DNA from: RBC074 sp964470555
GTDB taxonomy: Bacteria; Acidobacteriota; Blastocatellia; RBC074
NCBI GenBank assembly: GCA_964470555.1
Contig: CAYYDG010000036.1
Location: forward strand, 11,780 to 75,779
Direction of reading: 5' to 3'
Length of the DNA stretch: 64,000 bases
Position numbers and translations under genes: made by a program. The notes under the pieces were generated by a model, which saw nothing but the letters and a program-made list of their open reading frames with translations, did no database searches and was not told the origin of the DNA. Of this stretch, positions 42,580-51,271 are shown one piece after another (the first letter of the stretch is position 1; the number at the start of each line of letters is the position of its first letter).

Positions 42580-45225
42580 TTACCTGCTGAATCTCGCGCG
42601 AATCTTCACCGTGCGTTCCAGTTCATCCATCACTTCCGTCACCTTTAGTTCTAAATCGCGATCCAGTTTGTTCGTTCGCAAAAACTCGCGGACTTGATCC
42701 AGCGCAGTTTTATCGTGTTGGCCGCCAATGAAAGCGTTCAGCCACGCCAGCACGAAGAATATCTTTCGCTCGCGTTTGACTTGCGGCAGCGCGGCAAGCG
42801 CCGGTTTCAAGTAAGCGCGCGTCAAGGCGGATTGGTTGAGCGAGTTGAACGCGCCCATGCTGGCTTCGATCCAATCTTCGGCGACAGCTTTGTTGTTGGT
42901 GTAATCGTCGAAGTAACGGCGTTTGGTTTCGGCGTCGGCGCGAGCGGCTTCGGCAATATAAGCCTGTTTCTTCGCGTCGTCGCTCTTGTCGCGGATGCGT
43001 TCAGCTTCGAGCAAACTCATCGCTTCGGCGTCGCTGTTTGCCAGCAAGACGCGAATGATTTGCCAGCGGTCTAGCGGTTTGATTTCCACGCCGGGAACGA
43101 CGAGCTTGCCCGTCAGAATGTCTTTCAGATGTTGCCGGGCATTCGCTGTGGTTGCGATGTTACGAAACGCGCGAAAGTACGTGATTCGCAACCCAAGCTC
43201 CGTCGCTTTGGTCATTCGGTCGAAACACAAACTTTCAAGCTGCGGTGCGACGGCGGTTTGCTGAGTTGACGACAAGTAGCGTTGAAAGGCAGTCCCCGTT
43301 CGCCCCAGCAAAGTCTGCGTCAATTCTTCGTCGTTTTCCGTCGGCAGAGTTTTCAAAACCAGCGCGATGAATTCATTTGGGTTCAGCTCAGCTTCGCGGA
43401 CGGAATCCCACAGCGCGCCCCAGAGCATGGTTTTCAGCAGCACGTCGTCAACTTTACCTATGCGCGCCATCACCGCTTCTCGGCTCTTGGCGTCCAGCAT
43501 GAAGCGTCCATAACCGTAATCGCCAGAGTTGGCGAAAACATAAGCCGGACATTTTTTGCCAACGGCTTCGGCAATCACGCTTCGCGCAGTGGCAAAGCTG
43601 GCCGGAATTTTGATCGCCGCTTCGCCGTCGTAAGCCAGCAACAACTCGGTTTTAATCGGCCAGACGCCGCCTTCACCAAGCACGTCGCGTTGCGTCAACT
43701 CCAGCCTGGCGATCTTTCCATCGTTACAATTCATCGTCACGTCAATTTGCGGCATGCCGCGACGTTTGATCCAGGCGTCCGCCCACGCCGTCAGTTCTTG
43801 TCCCGAAGCTCGTTCGCAAGCGGCAATCAAATCGCTCCATTCGGCGTTGGCATAAGCGTGCTCTTTCAAAAACAGCCGCACGCCTTCGCGGAACTTTTCT
43901 TCGCCGATGACGAACGACAACGCGCGCAACAGGCTCGGCGCTTTTTGATAAACAATCGCGCCGTAAGCTGACTTGGCGTCTTTCAGATTGCGGACTTCCT
44001 GATAAATCGGCGTCGTGCCTTTGGTGGAGTCAATGCCGTACGCGACCGGTTTGTGCGATTGATAAAAGCGCCGCCACATTTGCGCCGGATCGTAAATCCG
44101 CGCCATCGCGTGATATGCCATCAAATTGGCGAAGCCTTCTTTCAACCACAAATCGTCGAACCAGCGCATCGTCACCAAATCGCCGAACCATTGATGCGCC
44201 AGTTCGTGCAGCACCAGCGAAGCGCGTCCGTACTTGTCGCTTTGGGTCGGCGTAGTGCGAAACAGGATCGCGTCTTCGCGCAAAAACGTCGCTCCGGCGT
44301 GTTCCATCCCGCCGTAAGCGAAGCCGGGCAACAAGACTTGATCGTATTTCGTGAACGGAAATTCGTGGCCGAAGAATTCAACAAAGTGCTTCATTCCTTC
44401 GTCAGTCAATCGTGCGACCTCCGGCCATTCTTCTTCAGCGCGTTTGAGTTTCGACTGGCGAACGAAAACTCGTAGCGGAGTTGGTGATTTGCTTCCGGCA
44501 ATTTGCCTGAACTGCCCAGCGGCAAAAGCGAACAGGTACGTGCTGATTGGCTTGGTTTCAGCAAACTGCGTTTGGCGTTTGCCGTTCACCAATTCAGTTT
44601 TGACAGCGTCGGCATTGCCGATGATCGTCCAGCTTTCGGGCGTTTCAGCGGCAAACGTGAAGCGCGCTTTCAAATCCGGTTGGTCGAAACATGGAAACGC
44701 CAAACTGGCGTCCATCGGGACAAACAGCGTGTAAATGTATTCGCTGCCGTCGTCTTGATCGTTGTACCGAATGACCGGACGGTTTGCTGTGGCAATGCCG
44801 GATTCAAACTCCAGCTTGATCGAGTTTTCGCCGACCTTGAACAATTCAGCGGGCAAGATGATGTGGCCGTTTTTCTGGCTGAGGCCAGTCGCCGGTTTGC
44901 TGTTGACGGTGACGTTGCGAATCGCGCCTTCGATAATCTTTCCGGCTGCGTCCAGGTCTCGGAAATCCAAAATGACCGGCGCGGCGGTGTCGGCCAACTT
45001 CAGCGTGATTTCTTCGCTACCGGTAAAGCGCGGCGCGCCGGGTTTGAGTTCAATCGAAAGCCGGTAGCGCACATCGGAAATCCGCGCGGCACGGTGGCGG
45101 GCGAGTTCGCGCGATACACCCTCAGCAGTTAAAACATCGTTGGTTTGAGCATTGGTCATCATGGAGAAAAGTTGAATCGTCGCCAGCAGTAGCCAGAGTT
45201 TGGCAAGTTTGAAGTTCAGCGTCAT
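42580..45225 (-). CDS. M1-family aminopeptidase (PepN-like), exported
   Basis: This 881-residue protein starts at ATG 45225, because a signal peptide (LAKLWLLLATIQLFSMM, cleavage near TNAQ) begins there. The 39 residues open upstream are read from a palindromic repeat and are not protein-like. It has the gluzincin core: GYGGMEHAGATF (GAMEN-like), zinc site HELAHQWFG, second Glu in WLKEGFANL, and a Tyr in YQKAPSLLRAL. The ERAP1-like helical C-terminal domain spans the last ~350 residues. It removes N-terminal residues from peptides in the periplasm. Confidence 0.93.
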   Translation of the reverse strand: MTLNFKLAKLWLLLATIQLFSMMTNAQTNDVLTAEGVSRELARHRAARISDVRYRLSIELKPGAPRFTGSEEITLKLADTAAPVILDFRDLDAAGKIIEGAIRNVTVNSKPATGLSQKNGHIILPAELFKVGENSIKLEFESGIATANRPVIRYNDQDDGSEYIYTLFVPMDASLAFPCFDQPDLKARFTFAAETPESWTIIGNADAVKTELVNGKRQTQFAETKPISTYLFAFAAGQFRQIAGSKSPTPLRVFVRQSKLKRAEEEWPEVARLTDEGMKHFVEFFGHEFPFTKYDQVLLPGFAYGGMEHAGATFLREDAILFRTTPTQSDKYGRASLVLHELAHQWFGDLVTMRWFDDLWLKEGFANLMAYHAMARIYDPAQMWRRFYQSHKPVAYGIDSTKGTTPIYQEVRNLKDAKSAYGAIVYQKAPSLLRALSFVIGEEKFREGVRLFLKEHAYANAEWSDLIAACERASGQELTAWADAWIKRRGMPQIDVTMNCNDGKIARLELTQRDVLGEGGVWPIKTELLLAYDGEAAIKIPASFATARSVIAEAVGKKCPAYVFANSGDYGYGRFMLDAKSREAVMARIGKVDDVLLKTMLWGALWDSVREAELNPNEFIALVLKTLPTENDEELTQTLLGRTGTAFQRYLSSTQQTAVAPQLESLCFDRMTKATELGLRITYFRAFRNIATTANARQHLKDILTGKLVVPGVEIKPLDRWQIIRVLLANSDAEAMSLLEAERIRDKSDDAKKQAYIAEAARADAETKRRYFDDYTNNKAVAEDWIEASMGAFNSLNQSALTRAYLKPALAALPQVKRERKIFFVLAWLNAFIGGQHDKTALDQVREFLRTNKLDRDLELKVTEVMDELERTVKIRARFSR

Positions 45226-45240
45226 TGTACGAACCTCTGT

Positions 45241-45325
45241 TTCACCGCAGAGTCGCAGAGAAACGCGGAGGCCTCGCAGAGTGTTTCTCTGCGCTATCTC
45301 TGCGTTCTCAGCGCCTCTGCGGTGA
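45241..45325. repeat. Palindromic mini-element, 85 bp, copy 1
   Basis: Ends TCACCGCAGAG and CTCTGCGGTGA are exact inverted repeats. Internal blocks of CGCAGAG/CTCTGCG type add further pairing. It lies directly upstream of the M1 aminopeptidase start and would be part of its 5' leader. A second copy is inside thiL (55123-55214). No transposase is encoded. Confidence 0.88.
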
Positions 45326-45342
45326 GGGAGATTGGAAATCAA

Positions 45343-47436
45343 CTATCGAATGGTAATCGGCCAATCGCGATGAGCGACATTGCCAGAGAAATCCGTTGCC
45401 ACGACGCGCAAGGTGTAATCGCCCAGCGGAAGTTTTGCCGGATCGAAAAACGCTTCGTGGACTTCGCCGCGTTGCAGCACGTTGGTGGCGATGTAATTGA
45501 ACACCGTCGGCCCTTCGTAACCCGATTGGCTGCCTGCGGCGTAAACCTGCGACACCGTTTGCCAATCCCTGGGCAACCGGTCGAATTCCAGATTGCGGCG
45601 CGTCTGGTTGAATTCTGTCAGAGGCGTTCCCGAAGCATTCAGGATTTGAAAACCGGCGCGATAGACGCCCAACCGGCGATGTTTGGCATTGCCATCCATT
45701 TGGTCGTAAGCGCGAACGAAGATTCGCAGTCGTCCGTTCTGCGATAAATTCGTCGCAGGATTTTTCTTCCCTCCGGGATCAAACAAGATGTTTCCTTGTT
45801 CATCGGCAATGGCGAACGATTCGATGACGGGCGCGACGGTGTCGGTCAATCCAGGCAATCGCAACACGGAAAGCGCGTTGAATTCGCTGCTCCATTGCCC
45901 GGCGATCAGATGCACGTGGTTCAGCCGGTTGAGTGAGCCTACGGCGTCACCGGCTTTGAACATAGTTCCGCGCCGAATGCGAACGCCGTCAATCTGACCT
46001 TCGGCATTGCGGCGAAAGCTGACCGAACCATCGGCCAGATTGGGCAAAAGTTGATCGTTTTTGTCGCGGCCAATTTTGACGTGAATGTAACCAAACAGCG
46101 GCAAGCGAATGCGTTCGCGCGTGGTTCCTGCGCCTTCGACCGAAAGCGGCAAAGTGACGGGTTCGGTGAACACGGCTCGCGTCAATTCTCCGTAAGCTCC
46201 CGGCACGTCCAGACCATTGTGAAACCAGGCGTCGTGGTCGGCGGAAACCGCTCCGCGAATTTCGCCAAAGGTTCCGGCAATTTCTCTGGGCTTGTCCGGC
46301 GGATCAAACGGCCAACGCGGTTCGACCAGTTGACGCAATCGGTCGGCGGATAACGCGATGGCATCAGGATCAAACTGAATTCCCAGTTTGGAATTCGCCG
46401 GAATCAGCGCGCGAATCAAACTCGCGCCGCTTTCGGCAAAAGCGAGTTCTCCGTCGGGCAACAGCGCCAAACCAACAGGCCGATTCAAACCTATGTCGGG
46501 CAATTCAGTCTTAACAAACGGCTCTTCCTGATCATTGAACTTCAACGAAACCAGCCGAATCGAACCGCCCGCGTCCGCAACGAAAAATGAATCTTTGTCG
46601 CGCACGGCAACGGCGACAGGTTCGTTGAACGACGCGCTCAACAACGAGCCGTCGCTTTTGTCAGCATCGCCGTTTCCAACCAATGTCGTCACCCGACCAT
46701 TTGGTTCGATGCGGCGAATCCGATGATTGCCGGTGTCTGCAATTAGCAACGAGTTATCGGCGACGACGATTGCGCACGGCGTGTCGAATCTGGCTTCAGA
46801 GCCAATGCCGTCGGCGAATCCGGGTTCACGGCTTCCGGCGATTGTGCGAACTTGCCCGTTTGGGGCGATTGCTCGAATGCGGTCGTTGTAGGTGTCGGCA
46901 ACGAAAATCGTTTGGTCTTCGCCGACTGCAACTCCGATTGGCGCGTTGAAGCGAGCTTCCGCTGCTGAACCGTCAGCGTCGCCGCTGACGCCAGTCTGAC
47001 CGGCGACGACGCTGACAGTTTTGGTCTTCAGGTCAATGCGGATGATCGTGTGCGCCCCGGTGTTGGCGACGACCAGATTGCCGTCCGAGTCAAAGGCGAT
47101 GGCTGATGGCGTTTGCAGATTTTCGGCGACGACGCTGATTTGCAACGGTGACTGGTTTTCATAACTGCCAGCCGCAAGTTGAAAGATGCGACCGGTGATG
47201 CTTTCGCTGAAGTAGATGTTGCCGTCGTTATCCGCCGCCAGACCGAACGGTTCGTAATACCGTTGCGCTGGCGATTCGACATAACCGAGCGTGGCAATGC
47301 GGTTGAACGGCGGTGGCGGTTGCATCCAGCGCCAAATCAGCCAGGCGAAAACAACCGCCGCGACCATTGTCAGCGCGATCATCAATTTGAAATTTGAGAT
47401 TGGAAAGTGCCAGCGGCGTTTGATCGTCGGATTCAC
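45343..47436 (-). CDS. NHL-repeat protein with C-terminal M23-like domain, membrane-anchored
   Basis: This is an approximately 697-residue protein. GTG 47436 is chosen since earlier codons overlap the divergent gene at 47513; no binding site decides this. One N-terminal membrane segment (LMIALTMVAAVVFAWLIW) is followed by five to six NHL/SMP-30 type beta-propeller repeats at about 60-330 (EPFGLAADNDGNIYFSES, APIGVAVGEDQTIFVAD). The last half has features of a lysostaphin-type M23 peptidase: FHNGLDVPG near 405, FGYIHVKIG, KAGDAVGSL and NHVHL near 505. An Ig-like end follows. Peptidase activity is uncertain. Confidence 0.72.
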   Translation of the reverse strand: MNPTIKRRWHFPISNFKLMIALTMVAAVVFAWLIWRWMQPPPPFNRIATLGYVESPAQRYYEPFGLAADNDGNIYFSESITGRIFQLAAGSYENQSPLQISVVAENLQTPSAIAFDSDGNLVVANTGAHTIIRIDLKTKTVSVVAGQTGVSGDADGSAAEARFNAPIGVAVGEDQTIFVADTYNDRIRAIAPNGQVRTIAGSREPGFADGIGSEARFDTPCAIVVADNSLLIADTGNHRIRRIEPNGRVTTLVGNGDADKSDGSLLSASFNEPVAVAVRDKDSFFVADAGGSIRLVSLKFNDQEEPFVKTELPDIGLNRPVGLALLPDGELAFAESGASLIRALIPANSKLGIQFDPDAIALSADRLRQLVEPRWPFDPPDKPREIAGTFGEIRGAVSADHDAWFHNGLDVPGAYGELTRAVFTEPVTLPLSVEGAGTTRERIRLPLFGYIHVKIGRDKNDQLLPNLADGSVSFRRNAEGQIDGVRIRRGTMFKAGDAVGSLNRLNHVHLIAGQWSSEFNALSVLRLPGLTDTVAPVIESFAIADEQGNILFDPGGKKNPATNLSQNGRLRIFVRAYDQMDGNAKHRRLGVYRAGFQILNASGTPLTEFNQTRRNLEFDRLPRDWQTVSQVYAAGSQSGYEGPTVFNYIATNVLQRGEVHEAFFDPAKLPLGDYTLRVVATDFSGNVAHRDWPITIR

Positions 47437-47512
47437 GTTTGGCAGTTTAGCCGGGCTGGTTGCGGTTTGGCGAGCGTTGATTGCGCCTTGCCGCCGCTCT
47501 ACACTGTGAGCC

Positions 47513-47878
47513 GTGCAAATCATCAATCGAGCAAATTTGTTGCCTGACACGTTGTCTGAACTTGAAGGCGCGTTGCCGGATTTTGGCACGCTTCAACAAT
47601 TTGTCGCGTGGGGAATGCGGCAACAACCTCCAGCGTTGCTGTTGGACACCATTCCGCTTGATGAATATACGCACGAAGTAGTGTCCGTTTGGCGAGACCA
47701 GTTTTTGATTTTCAGTTCAACCTGACACGGAACGATCACGGCGGTCGCTGTGTGGGATCATCGGCCAACAGCAGAAGAGTTATTGGCTGTTCGATTGGCC
47801 GAAGGCTGGCAACCGACGGTGTCGCCGTTGCGCGAAGGCGATCAAGTGCTCGGTCACGCGGCGTGTTTACTTCATTGA
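47513..47878 (+). pseudogene. Small gene interrupted by one in-frame TGA
   Basis: From GTG 47513 the frame reads 70 codons (MQIINRANLLPDTLSELEGA and onward) to TGA at 47723-47725. It then continues in the same frame for another 50 codons (HGTITAVAVWDHRPTAEELL, ending HAACLLH) to TGA at 47876-47878. The following gene starts 9 bases later. The downstream part has good protein character, so this is most likely one gene of ~121 codons with a nonsense change. A read-through or selenocysteine codon is a remote alternative. No family is recognised. Confidence 0.5.
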
Positions 47879-47887
47879 GCAAATGTT

Positions 47888-48127
47888 ATGGCCAGAGGCT
47901 GGGAAAGCAAATCTGTCGAAGATCAGTTGGAAGAACGCGAGCGCGCCAAACGCGAAACCGCCGCGCCTGTTTCGACCGAAGCTCCCGCGCATCGGCAACG
48001 CCGCCAAGCCCTGGAGTTGACGCGCAGCCGATTGCTGGCACAAATCAACGCCGCGCGTTCCGATGCTCATCGGCAAATGCTGGATCGCTCGCTTCAGGCA
48101 ATCCAGGAAGAACTTGAAACTTTGTAA
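47888..48127 (+). CDS. Small charged helical protein of unknown function
   Basis: This 79-residue protein begins at ATG 47888, 9 bases after the interrupted gene. It is rich in Arg, Glu and Ala and almost entirely helical: SVEDQLEERERAKRETAAP, a short break, then RRQALELTRSRLLAQINA and MLDRSLQAIQEELETL. It has no membrane or signal sequence and could form a coiled coil. Family is not recognised. A heptamer tract and the BrkB-type gene follow. Confidence 0.55.
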   Translation: MARGWESKSVEDQLEERERAKRETAAPVSTEAPAHRQRRQALELTRSRLLAQINAARSDAHRQMLDRSLQAIQEELETL

Positions 48128-48135
48128 GTAGGCTG

Positions 48136-48156
48136 CTGTCTACTGTCTTCTGTCTA
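48136..48156. repeat. Heptamer tandem repeat (3 x CTGTCTA-type)
   Basis: Three 7-bp units are present: CTGTCTA, CTGTCTT, CTGTCTA. This is the reverse complement, in register, of the ACAGTAG heptamer upstream of tyrS (555-589). It sits in the 37-base gap before the BrkB-family gene. Confidence 0.7.
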
Positions 48157-48164
48157 CTTTACTG

Positions 48165-49181
48165 ATGAACGAAACCAAAAAAATCGAACCTGCATTTCCG
48201 ACAACGGCTCAACGATTGAGCGAGACCACTCCGTTGACCGTCGAACCCGAACCGCAAAAACCCAAACGCGGCATAGTCTTTTATGCGCGCGGCAGCGTTC
48301 TGTTTTTCAAGAAGATGTGGCCGACGATTTACGAACTGACTTCGACGGAAACTTACGTCAATGCTTCGGCCATTGCGTTCAACGTCATGCTGTCTTTCTT
48401 TTCGTTTGTGGTGTTGATGGGCAGCTTTTTGATCAACATTGTCGGTTCTCAACGCGCGTATGAAACGCTGTTTCGGTTGATGCGGTCGTTGATGCCGCTG
48501 GAATCCGGCATGTTGCTGAACAGTCTGGATCAGGTGACGCGCGGCCCCAGCGGCAAAGCGACGCTGATGTCGTTCGGCTTGTTGATTTTTTCGGCGTCCG
48601 GGGTGTTTCAGCCGCTGGAAGCCGCGTTGAATCGCGCCTGGAAATTCAAGGAGCGCTTTTTCGTCAAACAGTATCTGGTCTACATGCTGATGGTGCTGAT
48701 TTGTTCGGCGATCATTTTGTGTCCGGTGGCCCTGGGCAGCGCTTATGATTTCGTGCTGGTCAGCATTTTCGGTCAATCGCCTGTGCGGGAATGGTTTTTC
48801 AAAATTGTAGGTCCTGTGATGTCGCTGCCGTTTCTGGCGCTGTTGTTTTTCGTCATTTATTACTTCATTCCGAACGGCAAGGTGAAACTCAACCAGGTGG
48901 TTTTCACATCGGTGGCGATTGCCGTGTTGTGGTTGCTGGCGACGTTTGCATTCTGGTTGTTGCTGCCTGTGTTCGATTTTGCGGGCAGTTATAAACAACT
49001 GGCGTCGTTGATGGCGCTGGTGACGTGGGTTTTCATTTCGTCGTTCATCTTGATTTTGGGAGCCGATTTGTCTGCGCGACAGATCATTCCGCAATCGTGG
49101 ACGGGCTGGATGCCGCTGAAAGCGACCAAAAAGCTGGACGACGCGCAGGCAGCGAAAGCTCCCGCGTCGCAAGTTCGATAA
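48165..49181 (+). CDS. YihY/BrkB-family inner membrane protein
   Basis: This 338-residue protein has a cytosolic N-terminus of about 45 residues. LTSTETYVNASAIAFNVMLSFF opens the family domain. Six or so membrane segments follow (MLSFFSFVVLMGSFLINIVG, YLVYMLMVLICSAIILCPVA, MSLPFLALLFFVIYYFIPNG, VVFTSVAIAVLWLLATFAFW, LMALVTWVFISSFILILGAD). YFIPNGKVKLNQV and the GADLSA end are typical of the family formerly misnamed ribonuclease BN. Transport or envelope role is not established. Confidence 0.88.
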   Translation: MNETKKIEPAFPTTAQRLSETTPLTVEPEPQKPKRGIVFYARGSVLFFKKMWPTIYELTSTETYVNASAIAFNVMLSFFSFVVLMGSFLINIVGSQRAYETLFRLMRSLMPLESGMLLNSLDQVTRGPSGKATLMSFGLLIFSASGVFQPLEAALNRAWKFKERFFVKQYLVYMLMVLICSAIILCPVALGSAYDFVLVSIFGQSPVREWFFKIVGPVMSLPFLALLFFVIYYFIPNGKVKLNQVVFTSVAIAVLWLLATFAFWLLLPVFDFAGSYKQLASLMALVTWVFISSFILILGADLSARQIIPQSWTGWMPLKATKKLDDAQAAKAPASQVR

Positions 49182-49246
49182 CGCCGAGCGTTCAAACTCG
49201 GCGAACCGCTACGTTTACCCCTTTACGCAGCAAACCGGAGGTAGTC

Positions 49247-50512
49247 ATGAGAAGTCAGAGATTCGCGCGTCTGTGCGCCGTATTGCTGCTCGTAGCGGGA
49301 TTGTTTGCCGCCAGCGTTCCACAGGCCTACGCTCAATCAGGCCGCAAACCCAAAAAAGAATCCGCCGATCCCAAACACAAAACCATTGATCCGAACTCGG
49401 ACGACAACCCGGACAAATCGAACAAAGCGCTGCAAGACAACACGCCGGTCACGGTCAATGACGACGGAACCATTTCGTTGAACACGACGATGGTCACGAT
49501 TCCGGCGACGGTGCTCGATCCCAGCGGCAATTTCGTCCCCGGATTGAAGCGCAAAGATTTCGAGTTGTACGAAGACGACATCAAACAGGAAATCGAACAT
49601 CTGCGTCCGGTCGAAGAACCGTTTCACGTCGTGTTGTTGCTCGACACTTCGACCAGCACGGCTTTTCGCCACGAAGACATTCAGGCCGCGGCGTTTGAAT
49701 TCGTCCAGCAATTGCGGCGCGACGACAAGGTGATGGTCGCTTCGTTCGACAGCCAGATCGAAGTCTGGTGCGATTTCACCAATTCGCGCGACGTCATTCG
49801 CAACGCGATTTACCGCATCAATCAAGGCGGCAGCACGCGGCTTTACGACGCGCTCGATCTGATCATCAACGACGAATTAAGCAAGATACAGGGACGCAAG
49901 GCCATTGTGTTGTTCAGCGACGGCGTTGATATGTCCAGCCGTTACACCGCGCGCCGCGCACTGCAACTGGTCGAAGAATCCGATTCGCTGGTCTATTCGG
50001 TGTATTACGACACCGGGTATGACAACGCGGGCGGCCCAAGAAGCGGCCCCGGCGGAACTCCGCCGATTGGCGCTCCCGGCAGAACTCCGCCGATTGGCCG
50101 CCCTCGCTGGCCATTCATCACGTACCAGTTGCCGGGACAAAATCGCAGAGGCGGCAGACTTCCCTCCGCCGAAACCTTCCGCGGCAAACAATTCATGGAA
50201 GATGTCGCCAATCGCAGCGGCGGGCGATTTTATGAAGCGTATTCGCTGACGCTGCTGAGCCGCGCATTCGCCCAAATCGCCGAAGAGCTTCGCAAGCAAT
50301 ACGCCATCAGTTATTACCCGACCAATCACGCGCAGGACGGTTCGTATCGCCGCGTCAAAGTCCGTATCAGTCCGACCAGCCAATATCAAAATTTGATCGT
50401 GCGCGCGCGCGACGGGTACCGCGCCGGCTCCAAAAACAAACAACAAGATGCGGAACTCAAAAGAGGCAAGCGCCCGGTGTTGAAACGGCGCGACCAGGAA
50501 AAATCGAATTAA
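49247..50512 (+). CDS. VWFA-related secreted protein (TIGR03436 type), second copy
   Basis: This 421-residue protein has ATG 49247 after GGAGGT. It has a signal peptide (FARLCAVLLLVAGLFAASVP, cleavage near AYAQ). The leader domain MVTIPATVLDPSGNFVPGLK and DFELYEDDIKQEIEHL is followed by the VWA domain with LLDTSTSTAF in the MIDAS position (DTSTS, a DxSxS form), GSTRLYDALDL and IVLFSDGVDMSSRY. An inserted Gly/Pro-rich loop (GGPRSGPGGTPPIGAPG) sits in the VWA domain. The end LRKQYAISYYPTN matches its relatives. Confidence 0.88.
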   Translation: MRSQRFARLCAVLLLVAGLFAASVPQAYAQSGRKPKKESADPKHKTIDPNSDDNPDKSNKALQDNTPVTVNDDGTISLNTTMVTIPATVLDPSGNFVPGLKRKDFELYEDDIKQEIEHLRPVEEPFHVVLLLDTSTSTAFRHEDIQAAAFEFVQQLRRDDKVMVASFDSQIEVWCDFTNSRDVIRNAIYRINQGGSTRLYDALDLIINDELSKIQGRKAIVLFSDGVDMSSRYTARRALQLVEESDSLVYSVYYDTGYDNAGGPRSGPGGTPPIGAPGRTPPIGRPRWPFITYQLPGQNRRGGRLPSAETFRGKQFMEDVANRSGGRFYEAYSLTLLSRAFAQIAEELRKQYAISYYPTNHAQDGSYRRVKVRISPTSQYQNLIVRARDGYRAGSKNKQQDAELKRGKRPVLKRRDQEKSN

Positions 50513-50539
50513 CTCCCCAATGCAGGAGGCAATCCCAAA

Positions 50540-51250
50540 ATGCGAAGAACCACCTTTCTATTCGTTGTTTGCCTGTCGGCGCTGACCGCTGCGGCGCAGC
50601 AACCAGCGGCTCAGGAATTCAACTTTGCGGCAAATCAGTCCGTGTATGTCATCGCCGTCAAAACGCCTCTCCCCCAAGACCCAAGCATCTGGATGCAATT
50701 GCACCGCAACAACACGCGGCCTCCGGGGTTTATCCACGGTCCGGCTTCTTCGCGGAACGATTCCGAACGTGCAACCTTGGAGCGAACGCCATCAGAGCGC
50801 ACCACTTTGGAACGCGAAACGCCGCTTCGCCGGGCAATGCCGCCAACCGAACCACAATTGAAAAAACTGGTTGAAGAAGAATTCCTCAAACAGAAGAAAT
50901 TCAGATTGGCGGATTCGCCGGAAACCGCTGATTTCATCTTTTTCGCACACGGCGAATACACTTTTTCTTTTATTCAAACGAACGGAAGAGGCAGTGGCGT
51001 AGTTCTTTTTGGCGCATCCGGGCAAGGCGACACCAACATGGAACTGAACACTTTGGCCAGATTAAACCTGGCGGCGATTCCCGCTGCGGAATATCGCAAG
51101 TGGCAAAGCGACATTGCGAGCCTGTTTGAAAAAGCCAAATGGCGTGAAGTTGCGTGGGGAGAAGTTCGCAACAATCCACAGTTCAGTTATCAAGAACCTC
51201 CCAGCAAAAAGCTGGTTCAGCAATTCCACAAACAAGCGTTGAAGAAATAG
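50540..51250 (+). CDS. Secreted protein of unknown function between two VWFA genes
   Basis: This 236-residue protein has GGAGG upstream of ATG 50540. It has a signal peptide (MRRTTFLFVVCLSALTAAAQ). A low-complexity tract with the repeated phrase ERATLERTPSERTTLERE lies at about 75-92, followed by a helical/beta C-terminal half (EEFLKQKKFRLADSPETAD, FIFFAHGEYTF, YRKWQSDIASLFEKAKW). It is tightly packed between the two VWFA genes (gaps of 27 and 21 bases), so it probably works with them at the cell surface. No family is recognised. Confidence 0.6.
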   Translation: MRRTTFLFVVCLSALTAAAQQPAAQEFNFAANQSVYVIAVKTPLPQDPSIWMQLHRNNTRPPGFIHGPASSRNDSERATLERTPSERTTLERETPLRRAMPPTEPQLKKLVEEEFLKQKKFRLADSPETADFIFFAHGEYTFSFIQTNGRGSGVVLFGASGQGDTNMELNTLARLNLAAIPAAEYRKWQSDIASLFEKAKWREVAWGEVRNNPQFSYQEPPSKKLVQQFHKQALKK

Positions 51251-51271
51251 TTTTCGTCTGCGGAGGAAATT

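Noticed and set aside
45226..45342. Longer M1 aminopeptidase starting within the palindromic element
   Set aside because: It would place 39 Arg-rich repeat-derived residues before a clear signal peptide that starts at 45225.
47723..47725. TGA as selenocysteine codon
   Set aside because: No convincing hairpin with the expected spacing was recognised after it, and no selenoprotein family matches; a nonsense change is more likely.
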